Source: Palleronia rufa (GTDB lineage: Bacteria > Pseudomonadota > Alphaproteobacteria > Rhodobacterales > Rhodobacteraceae). From it: 64,000 nucleotides of DNA. A program made the translations under genes and the position numbers. Location: positions 220,112 to 284,111 of the forward strand of contig NZ_JQEY01000003.1 in the NCBI RefSeq assembly GCF_000743715.1, given 5' to 3'. The notes beneath the pieces were generated by a model. That model searched no databases, was not told where the DNA came from, and saw nothing but the letters and a program-made list of their open reading frames with translations. Below, one piece after another: positions 45,158 through 54,113 of this stretch; the first letter of the stretch is position 1; the number at the start of each line of letters is the position of its first letter.

Positions 45158-46159
45158 TCAGCGCGGCAGCGGCCTGAGCGTGCGGCGCTCGACGATCCGG
45201 CAGGGAAAGACCCGCGCCTCTGGATAGCGGTCGGGCTCTTCCAGCGTCGCGACCATAAGCTCGATCGTGGAGGCGACGATCTGCCGGATCGGCTGGCGGA
45301 TCGTGGTCAGGTCGATCCCTTCCCAGCGCGACATCTCCATGTCGTTGAGCCCCAGCACCCCCACATCGCCCGGCACCGACAGCCCGTGATCGCGCAGCGC
45401 CGAAAGCGCGCCGATGGACAGCACATCGTCGCCGCAGAAATACGCCTCGGCCGGCGGGGATGCCAGCAGCCGCTGCATCTCGCGGCGGCCGGCGTCGAAG
45501 GAATAGGCCTCTGCGAAGGAGACGCTCAGCTCGACGTCCGGATGCGACGCGATCGCGGCCGCGAAACCCGCGTGGCGGTCCTGCGTCGAGGTGGCGCTGT
45601 CCGGCCCGCCCAGAAAGGCCAGCCGCCGGTAGCCGCGCGCGATCAGCGTGCGCGCCGCGATCCGGCCGCACCCGGCGTTGTCGATGCCCACGGTGTGCAC
45701 GTCCGGCTCGGACGCGTAGCGCCCGAAGGCGTTGACCACAGGCACCCCGGCATCGCGGAAGGCGATGGCGAACCCCGGCGGCAGGGTCGATGAGGCGACG
45801 ACCACGCCATCGACGGAATACTGCCGCAGCATCCGCACCGAAGCGTCGGGATTGGTCTCATCCGACAGGTTGACCAGCAGCGGCCTGAGCCCGCGATCCT
45901 GAAGGCCCCGGGTGAACAGGTCGAAGACCTCCAGGAAGATGGGGTTGTGGAAGTTGTTCGACACCAGCCCGATCAGCTTGGTCCGCCCGGTGGTCAGCGA
46001 CGAGGCCAGCGCGTTCGGACTATAGCCCAGCTCTCTTGCGGCCTTCTCGACCTTGCGCCGCATCCTGGGCGACACCGACGCGCCGTCGGTGAACGTGCGC
46101 GACACCGCCGAGCGCGACACGCCCGCCCGTTCGGCGACTTCCCTCAGCGTGACCACCAT
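45158..46159 (-). CDS. LacI-family transcriptional regulator of the iol genes
   Basis: 333 residues. The N-terminal helix-turn-helix and hinge (TLREVAERAGVSRSAVSRTF, then ARELGYSPNALASSL) are followed by a periplasmic-binding-like sensor domain (LIGLVSNNFHNPIFLEVFDL, CGDDVLSIGALSALRDHG). It lies between the iol operon and the transporter genes and is divergent from the latter. The only palindromes seen in nearby control regions are the two TGCAACCGGTTGCA sites, so it is the likely binder. The effector, probably an inositol pathway intermediate, is inferred. Confidence 0.9.
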   Translation of the reverse strand: MVVTLREVAERAGVSRSAVSRTFTDGASVSPRMRRKVEKAARELGYSPNALASSLTTGRTKLIGLVSNNFHNPIFLEVFDLFTRGLQDRGLRPLLVNLSDETNPDASVRMLRQYSVDGVVVASSTLPPGFAIAFRDAGVPVVNAFGRYASEPDVHTVGIDNAGCGRIAARTLIARGYRRLAFLGGPDSATSTQDRHAGFAAAIASHPDVELSVSFAEAYSFDAGRREMQRLLASPPAEAYFCGDDVLSIGALSALRDHGLSVPGDVGVLGLNDMEMSRWEGIDLTTIRQPIRQIVASTIELMVATLEEPDRYPEARVFPCRIVERRTLRPLPR

Positions 46160-46241
46160 CCCGGACCCTGTCCTTTCGTGCCGCTGCATAACCCGTTTCG
46201 CCAAGCCGGTCACCACGCCAAGACCACCCCGGGCCGATTTA

Positions 46242-46255
46242 TGCAACCGGTTGCA
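46242..46255. promoter_or_regulatory. LacI-type operator before the transporter genes
   Basis: Perfect 14-base palindrome TGCAACCGGTTGCA in the 187-base gap between the regulator and the binding-protein gene. It shares its core with the site at 41924-41941 and could serve the regulator gene, the transporter, or both. Confidence 0.8.
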
Positions 46256-46346
46256 AAAATGGCCGCGCTGTGCTCTTTGGGAGTCGAAGGCGCGGTGGAG
46301 GGCCGCGCCGGCGCGACGCGAACGCGTGCAACAGGGAGGACATCCG

Positions 46347-47285
46347 ATGAAGATGATGAAGGGACTGCTGCTGGCCGCGGGCGCGGCGCTGATGGGCGCC
46401 GCCGCCGCGCAGGCCGAGGGTGAGCGATACGTTCTGGTCAGCCACGCGCCCGACAGCGACAGCTGGTGGAACACGATCAAGAACTCCATCGCGCTGGCCG
46501 GAGAGCAGATGAATGTGGAGGTCGAGTACCGCAACCCGCCCACCGGCGACCTGGCCGACATGGCCCGCATCATCGAGCAGGCCGCCGCCAGCGGCCCGGA
46601 CGGGATCATCACCACCATCGCCGATTACGACGTTCTGTCGGGGCCGATCCGGTCGGCCGTGGACAGCGGCGTCGATGTGGTCATCATGAACACCGGCACG
46701 CCGGAACAGACGCGCGAGCTGGGCGCGCTCATGTATGTCGGCCAGCCGGAATACGATGCCGGCCTCGCCGCCGGACAGCGCGCCAAGGACGACGGGATCA
46801 CCAACTTCCTGTGCGTGAATCACACGATCCAGCAGCCCTCCCTGGGCGAGCGCTGCCAGGGCTTCGCCGACGGTCTGGGGGTCGAGCTGGGCAACCAGAT
46901 GATCGACGCCGGACAGGACCCGGCCGAGATCAAGAACCGCGTGATGGCCTATCTCAACGCCAATCCCGACACCGAGGCGGTGCTGACCCTGGGACCGGTT
47001 TCGGCCGATCCCACGATCCAGGCGCTGGAAGAGAACGGCATGGCCGGCGACATCTATTTCGGCACCTTCGATCTGGGCGAGAACATCGTCCAGGCCATCA
47101 AGGACGGCATCATCAACTGGGGCATCGACCAGCAGCCGTTCCTGCAGGGCTATCTGCCGGTGGTCATCCTCACCAACTACCACCGCTACGGCGTCCTGCC
47201 GGGCAACAACATCAACTCCGGTCCCGGGTTCATAACCGCCGAGGCGCTGGACAAGGTCGAGGAATTCGCCGGCGAATATCGCTGA
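46347..47285 (+). CDS. Sugar-type ABC transporter substrate-binding protein
   Basis: 312-residue periplasmic binding protein of the ribose/inositol (CUT2) type. Signal peptide 1-23 (MKMMKGLLLAAGAALMGAAA, cleaved after AQA). No lipobox. The binding domain starts RYVLVSHAPDSDSWWNTIKN and has DMARIIEQAAASGPDGIITT and AYLNANPDTEAVLTLG. A strong ribosome-binding site (GGGAGGA) precedes ATG 46347. Location beside the iol genes and the shared operator suggest inositol as ligand. Confidence 0.9.
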   Translation: MKMMKGLLLAAGAALMGAAAAQAEGERYVLVSHAPDSDSWWNTIKNSIALAGEQMNVEVEYRNPPTGDLADMARIIEQAAASGPDGIITTIADYDVLSGPIRSAVDSGVDVVIMNTGTPEQTRELGALMYVGQPEYDAGLAAGQRAKDDGITNFLCVNHTIQQPSLGERCQGFADGLGVELGNQMIDAGQDPAEIKNRVMAYLNANPDTEAVLTLGPVSADPTIQALEENGMAGDIYFGTFDLGENIVQAIKDGIINWGIDQQPFLQGYLPVVILTNYHRYGVLPGNNINSGPGFITAEALDKVEEFAGEYR

Positions 47286-47348
47286 ACGCCTTCCGGCGGC
47301 GGCGCCCGGCGCGCCGCCGCTGTCATTCACCGCGGGGAGGAGGCGAAG

Positions 47349-48467
47349 ATGTCCGATACACCTCAGGTCGTTCAGGACGAACGGGTCAAGCGGATCTCGC
47401 CGTTTCGCAGGGCGCTGATCCGGCCAGAGCTCGGCGGCATCGTCGGCACTGTGGCCGTTTTCGTGTTCTTTGGCCTGTTCGCCTATGACAGCGGCATGTT
47501 CAATTCGCAGGGTGTGATGAACTGGTCGGTCGTCTCCGCGCAGTTCATGATCATCGCGGTGGGCGCCTGCCTTTTGATGATCGCGGGTGAGTTCGACCTC
47601 AGCGTCGGCTCCATGATCGGCTTCGCCGGCATGATGATCGCCATCTTCGGGGTGACGATGGGCTGGCCGATCTGGATCGCGATCCTGGTCACCTTCGCGC
47701 TGTGCCTCGGCATCGGCGCGCTCAACGGTTTCATCGTCGTGCGCACCGGCCTGCCCAGCTTCATCGTGACCCTGGCCTTCCTGTTCATCCTGCGCGGCTT
47801 CACGATCTTCCTGCCCCAGGTCATCGAGCGCAAGACCATCATCGGCGGCATCGGCGAGGCGGCCGAGGGCGACTGGCTGGCGGCGCTCTTCGGCGGCAAG
47901 ATCCTCGGCGGGCTGTTCCGCTGGCTGGGAGAGATCGGCGCGATCGAGACCTTCTCGCGCGGCACGCGCCAGGGAGAGCCGGTGGTGGACGGCATCCCGA
48001 TGCTCATTGTCTGGGCGCTGGGCCTGGTGCTGGTGGGCCAGATCCTGCTGACCCGCACGCGCTTCGGCAACTGGATCTTCGCCGCCGGCGGCGATGCGGA
48101 ATCGGCCCGCAACTCCGGCGTGCCGGTCAACCGGGTCAAGATCCTGATGTTCATGTTCTCGGCTTTCTGCGCCACCGTTTTCGCCACCTCCCAGGTGATG
48201 GAATTCGGCTCTGCCGGGGCCGACCGCGGATTGCTCAAGGAGTTCGAGGCGATCATCGCCGTGGTCATCGGCGGCGCGCTGCTGACGGGCGGCTACGGGT
48301 CGGTCATCGGCGCGGCACTGGGGGCGCTGATCTTCGGGGTGGTGCAGCAGGGACTGTTCTTCGCGGGGGTCGAAAGCTCTCTCTTCCGGGTGTTCCTGGG
48401 GGTGATCCTGCTCTTTGCGGTGATCCTCAACACCTACATCCGCCGCATCATCACGGGAGAGCGCTGA
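47349..48467 (+). CDS. ABC transporter permease (CUT2 type)
   Basis: 372-residue inner-membrane permease with about nine hydrophobic segments. The BPD_transp_2 family motifs are [40 protein letters not shown] and [20 protein letters not shown]. It is 63 bases after the binding-protein gene and one base before the ATPase gene (TGAGATG). Confidence 0.92.
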   Translation: MSDTPQVVQDERVKRISPFRRALIRPELGGIVGTVAVFVFFGLFAYDSGMFNSQGVMNWSVVSAQFMIIAVGACLLMIAGEFDLSVGSMIGFAGMMIAIFGVTMGWPIWIAILVTFALCLGIGALNGFIVVRTGLPSFIVTLAFLFILRGFTIFLPQVIERKTIIGGIGEAAEGDWLAALFGGKILGGLFRWLGEIGAIETFSRGTRQGEPVVDGIPMLIVWALGLVLVGQILLTRTRFGNWIFAAGGDAESARNSGVPVNRVKILMFMFSAFCATVFATSQVMEFGSAGADRGLLKEFEAIIAVVIGGALLTGGYGSVIGAALGALIFGVVQQGLFFAGVESSLFRVFLGVILLFAVILNTYIRRIITGER

Positions 48468-48468
48468 G

Positions 48469-49248
48469 ATGACCGATCCGCTGATCCGGATGAAGGACAT
48501 CGAGAAGCATTTCGGCTCGGTCATCGCGCTGGCCGGCGTGTCGGTCGATATCCATGCCGGCGAATGCCACTGCCTTCTGGGCGACAACGGCGCGGGAAAA
48601 TCGACCTTCATCAAGACACTGTCGGGCGTGCATCACCCCACGCGCGGCGAGATCCTGTTTGGCGGCAGGCCGATGCATTTCGCCGACCCGCGCGACGCGA
48701 TCGCGGCCGGGATCGCCACGGTCCACCAGCATCTGGCGATGATCCCGCTGATGTCGGTGAGCCGCAACTTCTTCATGGGCAACGAGCCGGTGAAGAGGAT
48801 CGGCCCCTTCGCCTTTTTCGACCACGACCGCGCCAACCGGATCACCATGGCGGAGATGGAGAAGATGGGCATCGTGCTGCGCGGCCCGGACCAGGCGGTG
48901 GGCACGCTGTCGGGCGGCGAGCGCCAGACCGTCGCCATCGCCCGCGCGGTGCATTTCGGCGCCCGCGTGCTGATCCTGGACGAGCCGACGTCGGCCCTTG
49001 GCGTGCGCCAGACGGCCAATGTCCTGGCCACCATCGACAAGGTGCGCAAGCAGGGGGTGGCGGTGGTGTTCATCACCCACAACGTGCGCCACGCCATGGC
49101 CGTGGGCGACCGGTTCACGGTGCTGAACCGCGGCCGGACCTACGGCACCGCCGCACGGGGCGAGATCACGCCCGAGGAATTGCAGGACATGATGGCGGGC
49201 GGCCAGGAACTGGCGACGCTGGAAAGCAGTCTCGGCAGCACGGTGTGA
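48469..49248 (+). CDS. ABC transporter ATP-binding protein, single domain
   Basis: 259 residues with one nucleotide-binding domain. Walker A is [18 protein letters not shown], the signature is [19 protein letters not shown], Walker B is [12 protein letters not shown], and the switch His is in [14 protein letters not shown]2 transporters usually use a fused two-domain ATPase of about 500 residues (RbsA, IatA). Here one domain would have to work as a homodimer. It belongs to the operon with the permease. Confidence 0.92.
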   Translation: MTDPLIRMKDIEKHFGSVIALAGVSVDIHAGECHCLLGDNGAGKSTFIKTLSGVHHPTRGEILFGGRPMHFADPRDAIAAGIATVHQHLAMIPLMSVSRNFFMGNEPVKRIGPFAFFDHDRANRITMAEMEKMGIVLRGPDQAVGTLSGGERQTVAIARAVHFGARVLILDEPTSALGVRQTANVLATIDKVRKQGVAVVFITHNVRHAMAVGDRFTVLNRGRTYGTAARGEITPEELQDMMAGGQELATLESSLGSTV

Positions 49249-49435
49249 GGCGCCCGCCTGGCCCGTCTGGCCGATACGATCGCGAAAGGCGCCGTCCGGC
49301 ATGGCGCCGGCCGGACGAAGGCTTGCGGCAGCCCTGCGCCCCGACCCGGCCGGACCCTCCGCCGCCCGCAAACTCCGGCATCGCGGCCATCACGCGCCGA
49401 ACGCTCCCGTCTGTCACGCGCACGTGCGTCGCGCC

Positions 49436-50383
49436 CTAGAGACGGCCGAGCAGGCAGGCGACATGCAGCGCCGCCGTGTCCGCCCGCCCCTGCCGATAGA
49501 CGCCCGCGCGCCGCAGCGCCGCCAGCCGGCGCCACCACGGGCCCTGCCGCGCGTCCCGGAATGCCGCCGCCGCCGCCCGCGCGTCGGGCGTGAACCGCGC
49601 CTCCACCGGGGCGATGGCCGCAAGGCTGCGGGCGTTCAGCGCCGCGAACTCCCCGCCCAGCAGCCGGCGCAGCCGGTCCAGCCGCGCGCCGGCGGAGATG
49701 TTCGCCCCCACCAGGTTCCGCCCGTGCTGGCGGTAGGACATCACCGGCACGGGGTCGAAGAGAACCGTTCCGCCGCAGCCGCTGACCACCTGGTAGAGCC
49801 ACCAGTCGTGGCTGGCCGGGTCCGGCACCGTTGCGGCGAGGTCCGAGGCCAGATCCGCCGCCGCGCGGTTCATCACCATGGTGTTGGCGCCGCCGATGGA
49901 CTGGACCAGCGCGTTGCGGAACGCCGGCGGGCGGGCGAAGGGCGCAGAGCGGCCCAGCACGCGCAGATCGGCGTCGCAGATCTCTGTCGCGGCCATGTAG
50001 AGCGCCGGTTCCGTGGCCGGGACGCGAGACAGCGCCGCGACCGCGCGCGACAGCTTGTCGGCAAACCACCGGTCGTCCTGGTCGGCAAAGGCCAGATAGG
50101 GCGCATCCCGCGGCGCGCGTTCCAGCAGGGTCAGGAAATTGCGCACGAATCCGCGCCGGGGCCCGCGCCGCAGGGCCACGGACCGCTCCGGATGGTCGCG
50201 GGCGAAGGCCCGGACCAGCGCGGCACTTTCCGGCGTCTCGCTGTCGTCGGAGGCGGTCAGGGACCACGCACCGTGGTCCTGGGCCAGAAGGCTGTCCAGT
50301 TGCTGGGGCAGGAACGCCTCTCCGTGGTAGAGGCCCATCAGGATCGCGACCTCCGCGTGTGGTTCGTCCCGCCCCTGCGCCAT
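49436..50383 (-). CDS. GT2-family glycosyltransferase
   Basis: 315 residues from ATG 50383 (MAQGRDEPHAEVAILMGLYH). The A-type fold is seen in VAILMGLYHGEAFLPQQLDS and the DxD-like motif in YLAFADQDDRWFADKLSRAV. GGANTMVMNRAAAD and SHDWWLYQVVSGCGG are typical of rhamnosyl- or galactosyltransferase-like GT2s. It is divergent from manC at the left end of the polysaccharide locus. The sugar transferred cannot be told. Confidence 0.85.
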   Translation of the reverse strand: MAQGRDEPHAEVAILMGLYHGEAFLPQQLDSLLAQDHGAWSLTASDDSETPESAALVRAFARDHPERSVALRRGPRRGFVRNFLTLLERAPRDAPYLAFADQDDRWFADKLSRAVAALSRVPATEPALYMAATEICDADLRVLGRSAPFARPPAFRNALVQSIGGANTMVMNRAAADLASDLAATVPDPASHDWWLYQVVSGCGGTVLFDPVPVMSYRQHGRNLVGANISAGARLDRLRRLLGGEFAALNARSLAAIAPVEARFTPDARAAAAAFRDARQGPWWRRLAALRRAGVYRQGRADTAALHVACLLGRL

Positions 50384-50535
50384 GCCGTCCTCCGCGATCC
50401 GCCGCCGGTGTGCCAGATGCCGCCGGAAGGTCAAGCCGCGGCTTGGGTGCGCCCCCCTTGCGGCGTCCAAACAGGTCTTGATGCGCGCCGGACCGGCCCC
50501 TATCGCTGGGATGGGCGAACAGGCGGAGACCACAG

Positions 50536-51960
50536 ATGAGCACGGCACCCATCCACCCGGTCCTTCTGTGCGGCGGATCGGGCACCCGGCTCTGGCCGCT
50601 GTCGCGCAAATCCTACCCCAAGCAGTTCTCGCCGCTGATGGGTGAGGTCAGCCTGTTCCAGGCCTCTGCCCTGCGCCTCCACGCGGCGGGCTACGCGGCG
50701 CCGATGATCGTCACCGGCGATCCGTTCCGCTTCATCGTGACCGAGCAGCTCGCGGCGGTGGAAATCGCGCCCCAGGCCATCCTGATCGAGCCCGAAGGCC
50801 GCAACACCGCCCCCGCCGTCCTGGCCGCCGCCCTGTCGCTGGACCCAGACGCGGTGATGCTGGTCGCCCCGTCCGACCATGTCATCCCGGATGCCCAGGG
50901 CTTCCGCGCCGCCGTGGCCGCCGCCCTGCCGCGGGCGGAGTCCGGCGATCTGGTGACCTTCGGCATCGCCCCCGACCGGCCGGAGACGGGCTATGGCTAC
51001 CTGGAACTCGGCCCCGGCGCCGATCCGGCCGCGGCGTCGCCCCAGCCCCTGGCCCGGTTCGTGGAAAAGCCCGACGCCGCCGCCGCGCGCGAGATGCTGT
51101 CCGCCGGGCGGTATCTCTGGAACGCCGGGATCTTCCTGTTCACCGCCGGGGCCATCGTCGCGGCCTACCGCACCCACGCGCCCGACATGGTCGGCGCCGT
51201 GGGCGATGCCGTGACCGGAGCCACCCCGGACCTGGGCTTCACCCGCCTGGCGCCCGGACCCTGGGGACGGGCCGGCGATATCTCCATCGACTACGCGATC
51301 ATGGAACGCGCCGACGGTCTGGCGGTGATGCCCTATGCCGGGCGCTGGTCGGACCTGGGCGACTGGGACGCCGTCCGGCGCGAGAGCGGCGCCGACGCGG
51401 CCGGCACCGTCGCCGCGGGACAGGCCACCGCCATCGACTGCACCGATACGCTGCTGCGGGCCGAGGGGCGCGACATGGAACTGGTCGGCATCGGCCTGAC
51501 CGACATCGTCGCCGTGGCCACCGGCGACGCGGTGCTCGTCGCCCACCGCTCCCAGACCCAGCGCGTGAAGGAGGCCGTCGCGGCGCTGAAGGCCAAGGGC
51601 GCCAAGCAGGCCGAGGCCTTTCCCGTGGACCATCGCCCCTGGGGCTGGTTCGAGACGCTGGCCCTGGGCGACCGGTTCCAGGTCAAGCGCATCGTCGTCC
51701 ATCCCGGCGCCGCGCTCAGCCTGCAGTCCCACCACCACCGGTCCGAGCACTGGATCGTGGTCGAGGGCACGGCGCGCGTCACCGTGGACGACAGCGTGCG
51801 CCTGCTGACCGAGAACGAATCGGTCTACATCCCGCTGGGGGCCGTCCACCGCATGGAAAACCCCGGCAAGGTGCCGATGGCCCTGATCGAGGTCCAGACC
51901 GGCCGCTATCTGGGCGAGGACGACATCGTGCGGTACGAGGACGTCTACGCCCGCACCTGA
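50536..51960 (+). CDS. manC: Mannose-1-phosphate guanylyltransferase/mannose-6-phosphate isomerase
   Basis: Bifunctional enzyme of 474 residues that makes GDP-mannose. The nucleotidyltransferase motif is LCGGSGTRLWPLSRKSYPKQ (residues 10-29). FVEKPDAAAAREML and LIEPEGRNTAPAVLAAAL follow. The C-terminal cupin has the metal ligands in LSLQSHHHRSEHWIVVEG. ATG 50536 is nine bases after GGAG. It supplies mannose or fucose precursors to the polysaccharide locus. Confidence 0.93.
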   Translation: MSTAPIHPVLLCGGSGTRLWPLSRKSYPKQFSPLMGEVSLFQASALRLHAAGYAAPMIVTGDPFRFIVTEQLAAVEIAPQAILIEPEGRNTAPAVLAAALSLDPDAVMLVAPSDHVIPDAQGFRAAVAAALPRAESGDLVTFGIAPDRPETGYGYLELGPGADPAAASPQPLARFVEKPDAAAAREMLSAGRYLWNAGIFLFTAGAIVAAYRTHAPDMVGAVGDAVTGATPDLGFTRLAPGPWGRAGDISIDYAIMERADGLAVMPYAGRWSDLGDWDAVRRESGADAAGTVAAGQATAIDCTDTLLRAEGRDMELVGIGLTDIVAVATGDAVLVAHRSQTQRVKEAVAALKAKGAKQAEAFPVDHRPWGWFETLALGDRFQVKRIVVHPGAALSLQSHHHRSEHWIVVEGTARVTVDDSVRLLTENESVYIPLGAVHRMENPGKVPMALIEVQTGRYLGEDDIVRYEDVYART

Positions 51961-52109
51961 TGCCGCGGCGCCGCGAGCCGTCCCCACCCGGACGGCGCCA
52001 CGACGGGCATGGACCTGCACCGGACCCCCGGTCCGCCCCGCCCGATCCTGACCCGCACCGGTCCGTCCCCGCGCGACCCGTCCCCCGATCAGGGCACCTC
52101 CGCGCCCGC

Positions 52110-54113
52110 CTACGACAGGTACGGACCCGCGCCGTCCGACACCGCGCCGCCGCGCATCCGGGTCATCACCAGCCCGGTGACGCGCAGGTTCACCATGGAG
52201 AACTGGCGGATCGCCTCGGCGATCTCGGGGCGGCCGGTCCGTCCTGCCGCGACGGTCAGCAACACCGCATCCGCGCTCTGGCCGATGACGCGGGCATCGG
52301 GGACCGCCAGCACCGGCGGCGTGTCGATCAGCACCATGTCGTAGCGCGCGCGCATGTCGCCCACGAAGCGGCGGAACCGCTCGGACGAGAACAGATCCGC
52401 GGCGTTGACGCCGGTGACCTCGGCCAGCAGGATGTCGGCCTCCATGCGGCTGTCGCGCAGCACCACCTCCTCCAGCGGGCGCTCTCCGGTCATCGCCGTA
52501 ATCAGCCCATCGCCCGATCCCATGACGTCGAGATGCGCAGCCAGGCTGCGCTGGCGCACGTCGCCCTCGATCAGCAGCACCCGCTTGCCAAGGCCGGACA
52601 GCGCATGGGCCAGCGCGATGGCCATGGTGGTCTTGCCCTCTCCCGGCAGCGCGGAGGAGAGCATCACCACCGAGGGCGGCGTGTCGATGTCGGACAGAAG
52701 GACAGAGGTTCTGAGCGACCGGATCGCCTCGACCGCCGGGCCGGAGGGGGTCTCGGTCAGCACGTCCAGCAGGCTTTCGCGGTTCGGCACCGCCATCGCC
52801 GGGATCTGCCCCATGATCGGGATGCCGGTCCCGGCCTCCAGCTCCGCCGCCGTGCGGTAGCCGCGGCGCAGCGCGCGGATCGCCAGCACCAGCCCGGTGC
52901 CGCCGACCAGTCCCAGCAGTGTGGCCAGCATCACCACCCGCCCGCGCCGCGGGGCGACCAGCGTGCCGGGCCGCGCCGCCGACAGGATCCGCGCGTCGGC
53001 CTGCTGCAGGCCCATCTGCACGCTGGCTTCCTTGAGCCGCGCCAGGAAGGTCTCGTAGAGGCGCCGCGTCGCCTCGGTCTCGCGCCGCGCCTGGTCCAGC
53101 GCCACCAGTCCCGCCGATTGCGCGTCGAGATCCGCGGCAAGCCGGGCCGCGGAGGCGTCCAGCGTATCGGCGCGGCGGGACTGGCGAAGATCGTCGGCCC
53201 GTGCCTCCGCGCCCATGTCCCGCAGCCGCGCGGCGATGGCCGCGCCGTCGCCTGCCGCCGCCAGCCGCGCCAGCGCCGGGTCCGCGTAGCGGCGCGCCAG
53301 TTCCGCCGGATCGGCACCGGAGGCCGCGGCCGCCGCCCGCTCTCGCGCCGCGCGCGCCGCGTCCCGCGCCGCCTCCGCCCGCTCGCGCGTGTCGCGCAGC
53401 TGGCGGTTCAGCGCCTCCAGACCCTCCTGGCCGACGCCCTCGGTGCCGCCGCGCAGCTCCGCCAGGGTGCGCTCCTGCACCCGCAGCTCATCCTCCAGCG
53501 CCGCCACCCGGTCCGATAGCCACGCCACCGCCGTCTCCGTGGCGGTGAACTTCTGGCCGACCTGATCCAGGATGTAGCGCTCCGCCACCGTGTCCGCGAT
53601 CCGACGCGAGGTTTCGGGATCGCCGGTCGTCACGCGGATGTCGAAGATATAGGTGCCGCGCCGCAGCCGCGGCGACACCGCCTCTCGCAGGGCTTCCACG
53701 GCCTGTGTCCGGTCGGGGCCGGCGGCACCGGGGATCCTGAGCGGCGGGTCCGCCATGGCCAGCGCCGCCACCACCTGTTCCAGCAACCCGCGCGAGCGGA
53801 TGACCTCGATCTCGGTGTTCAGCGCCTCGGCTTCGGTTGAGACGCCGCCCACCAGCCCGTCGCGGTCGGTGATCCGCCCGGCGCGCAGGTCCAGCGCCAG
53901 CGACGCCTCCGCCGCATAGCGCGGATCGGCCAGCGCATAGGCATAGACCAGGCCCGCGACCAGACCCGCCGCGCCCATGACGGCGATGATCCGGCGGCCC
54001 TGCCACAGCAGGGTCAGCACCCGCCACAGGTCCAGTTCCGCGGCCGGGCCGGGGGGGCGCGGCGGCGCGGCGGCGGCGATCTCCGCGCCCCGGTCGAGGG
54101 TGCGGGTGGTCAT
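52110..54113 (-). CDS. Wzc/ExoP-like chain-length determinant and tyrosine kinase-like protein
   Basis: 667 residues. The N-terminal Wzz domain has a membrane segment at about 40-60 (RRIIAVMGAAGLVAGLVYAY), then long coiled coils (about 200-370, rich in Ala, Arg and Glu), then a second membrane segment near 405-425. The bacterial tyrosine-kinase domain has Walker A SSALPGEGKTTMAIALAHAL, Walker A' VLLIEGDVRQ and Walker B MVLIDTPPV. The C-terminus ends GAGPYLS and has only one Tyr, not the usual cluster. It overlaps the Wza-like gene by four bases. Confidence 0.92.
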   Translation of the reverse strand: MTTRTLDRGAEIAAAAPPRPPGPAAELDLWRVLTLLWQGRRIIAVMGAAGLVAGLVYAYALADPRYAAEASLALDLRAGRITDRDGLVGGVSTEAEALNTEIEVIRSRGLLEQVVAALAMADPPLRIPGAAGPDRTQAVEALREAVSPRLRRGTYIFDIRVTTGDPETSRRIADTVAERYILDQVGQKFTATETAVAWLSDRVAALEDELRVQERTLAELRGGTEGVGQEGLEALNRQLRDTRERAEAARDAARAARERAAAAASGADPAELARRYADPALARLAAAGDGAAIAARLRDMGAEARADDLRQSRRADTLDASAARLAADLDAQSAGLVALDQARRETEATRRLYETFLARLKEASVQMGLQQADARILSAARPGTLVAPRRGRVVMLATLLGLVGGTGLVLAIRALRRGYRTAAELEAGTGIPIMGQIPAMAVPNRESLLDVLTETPSGPAVEAIRSLRTSVLLSDIDTPPSVVMLSSALPGEGKTTMAIALAHALSGLGKRVLLIEGDVRQRSLAAHLDVMGSGDGLITAMTGERPLEEVVLRDSRMEADILLAEVTGVNAADLFSSERFRRFVGDMRARYDMVLIDTPPVLAVPDARVIGQSADAVLLTVAAGRTGRPEIAEAIRQFSMVNLRVTGLVMTRMRGGAVSDGAGPYLS

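Noticed and set aside
46239-48614. A 791-codon minus-strand open frame across the transporter genes
   Set aside because: Antisense to the binding-protein and permease genes. Composition is the typical GC-rich shadow.
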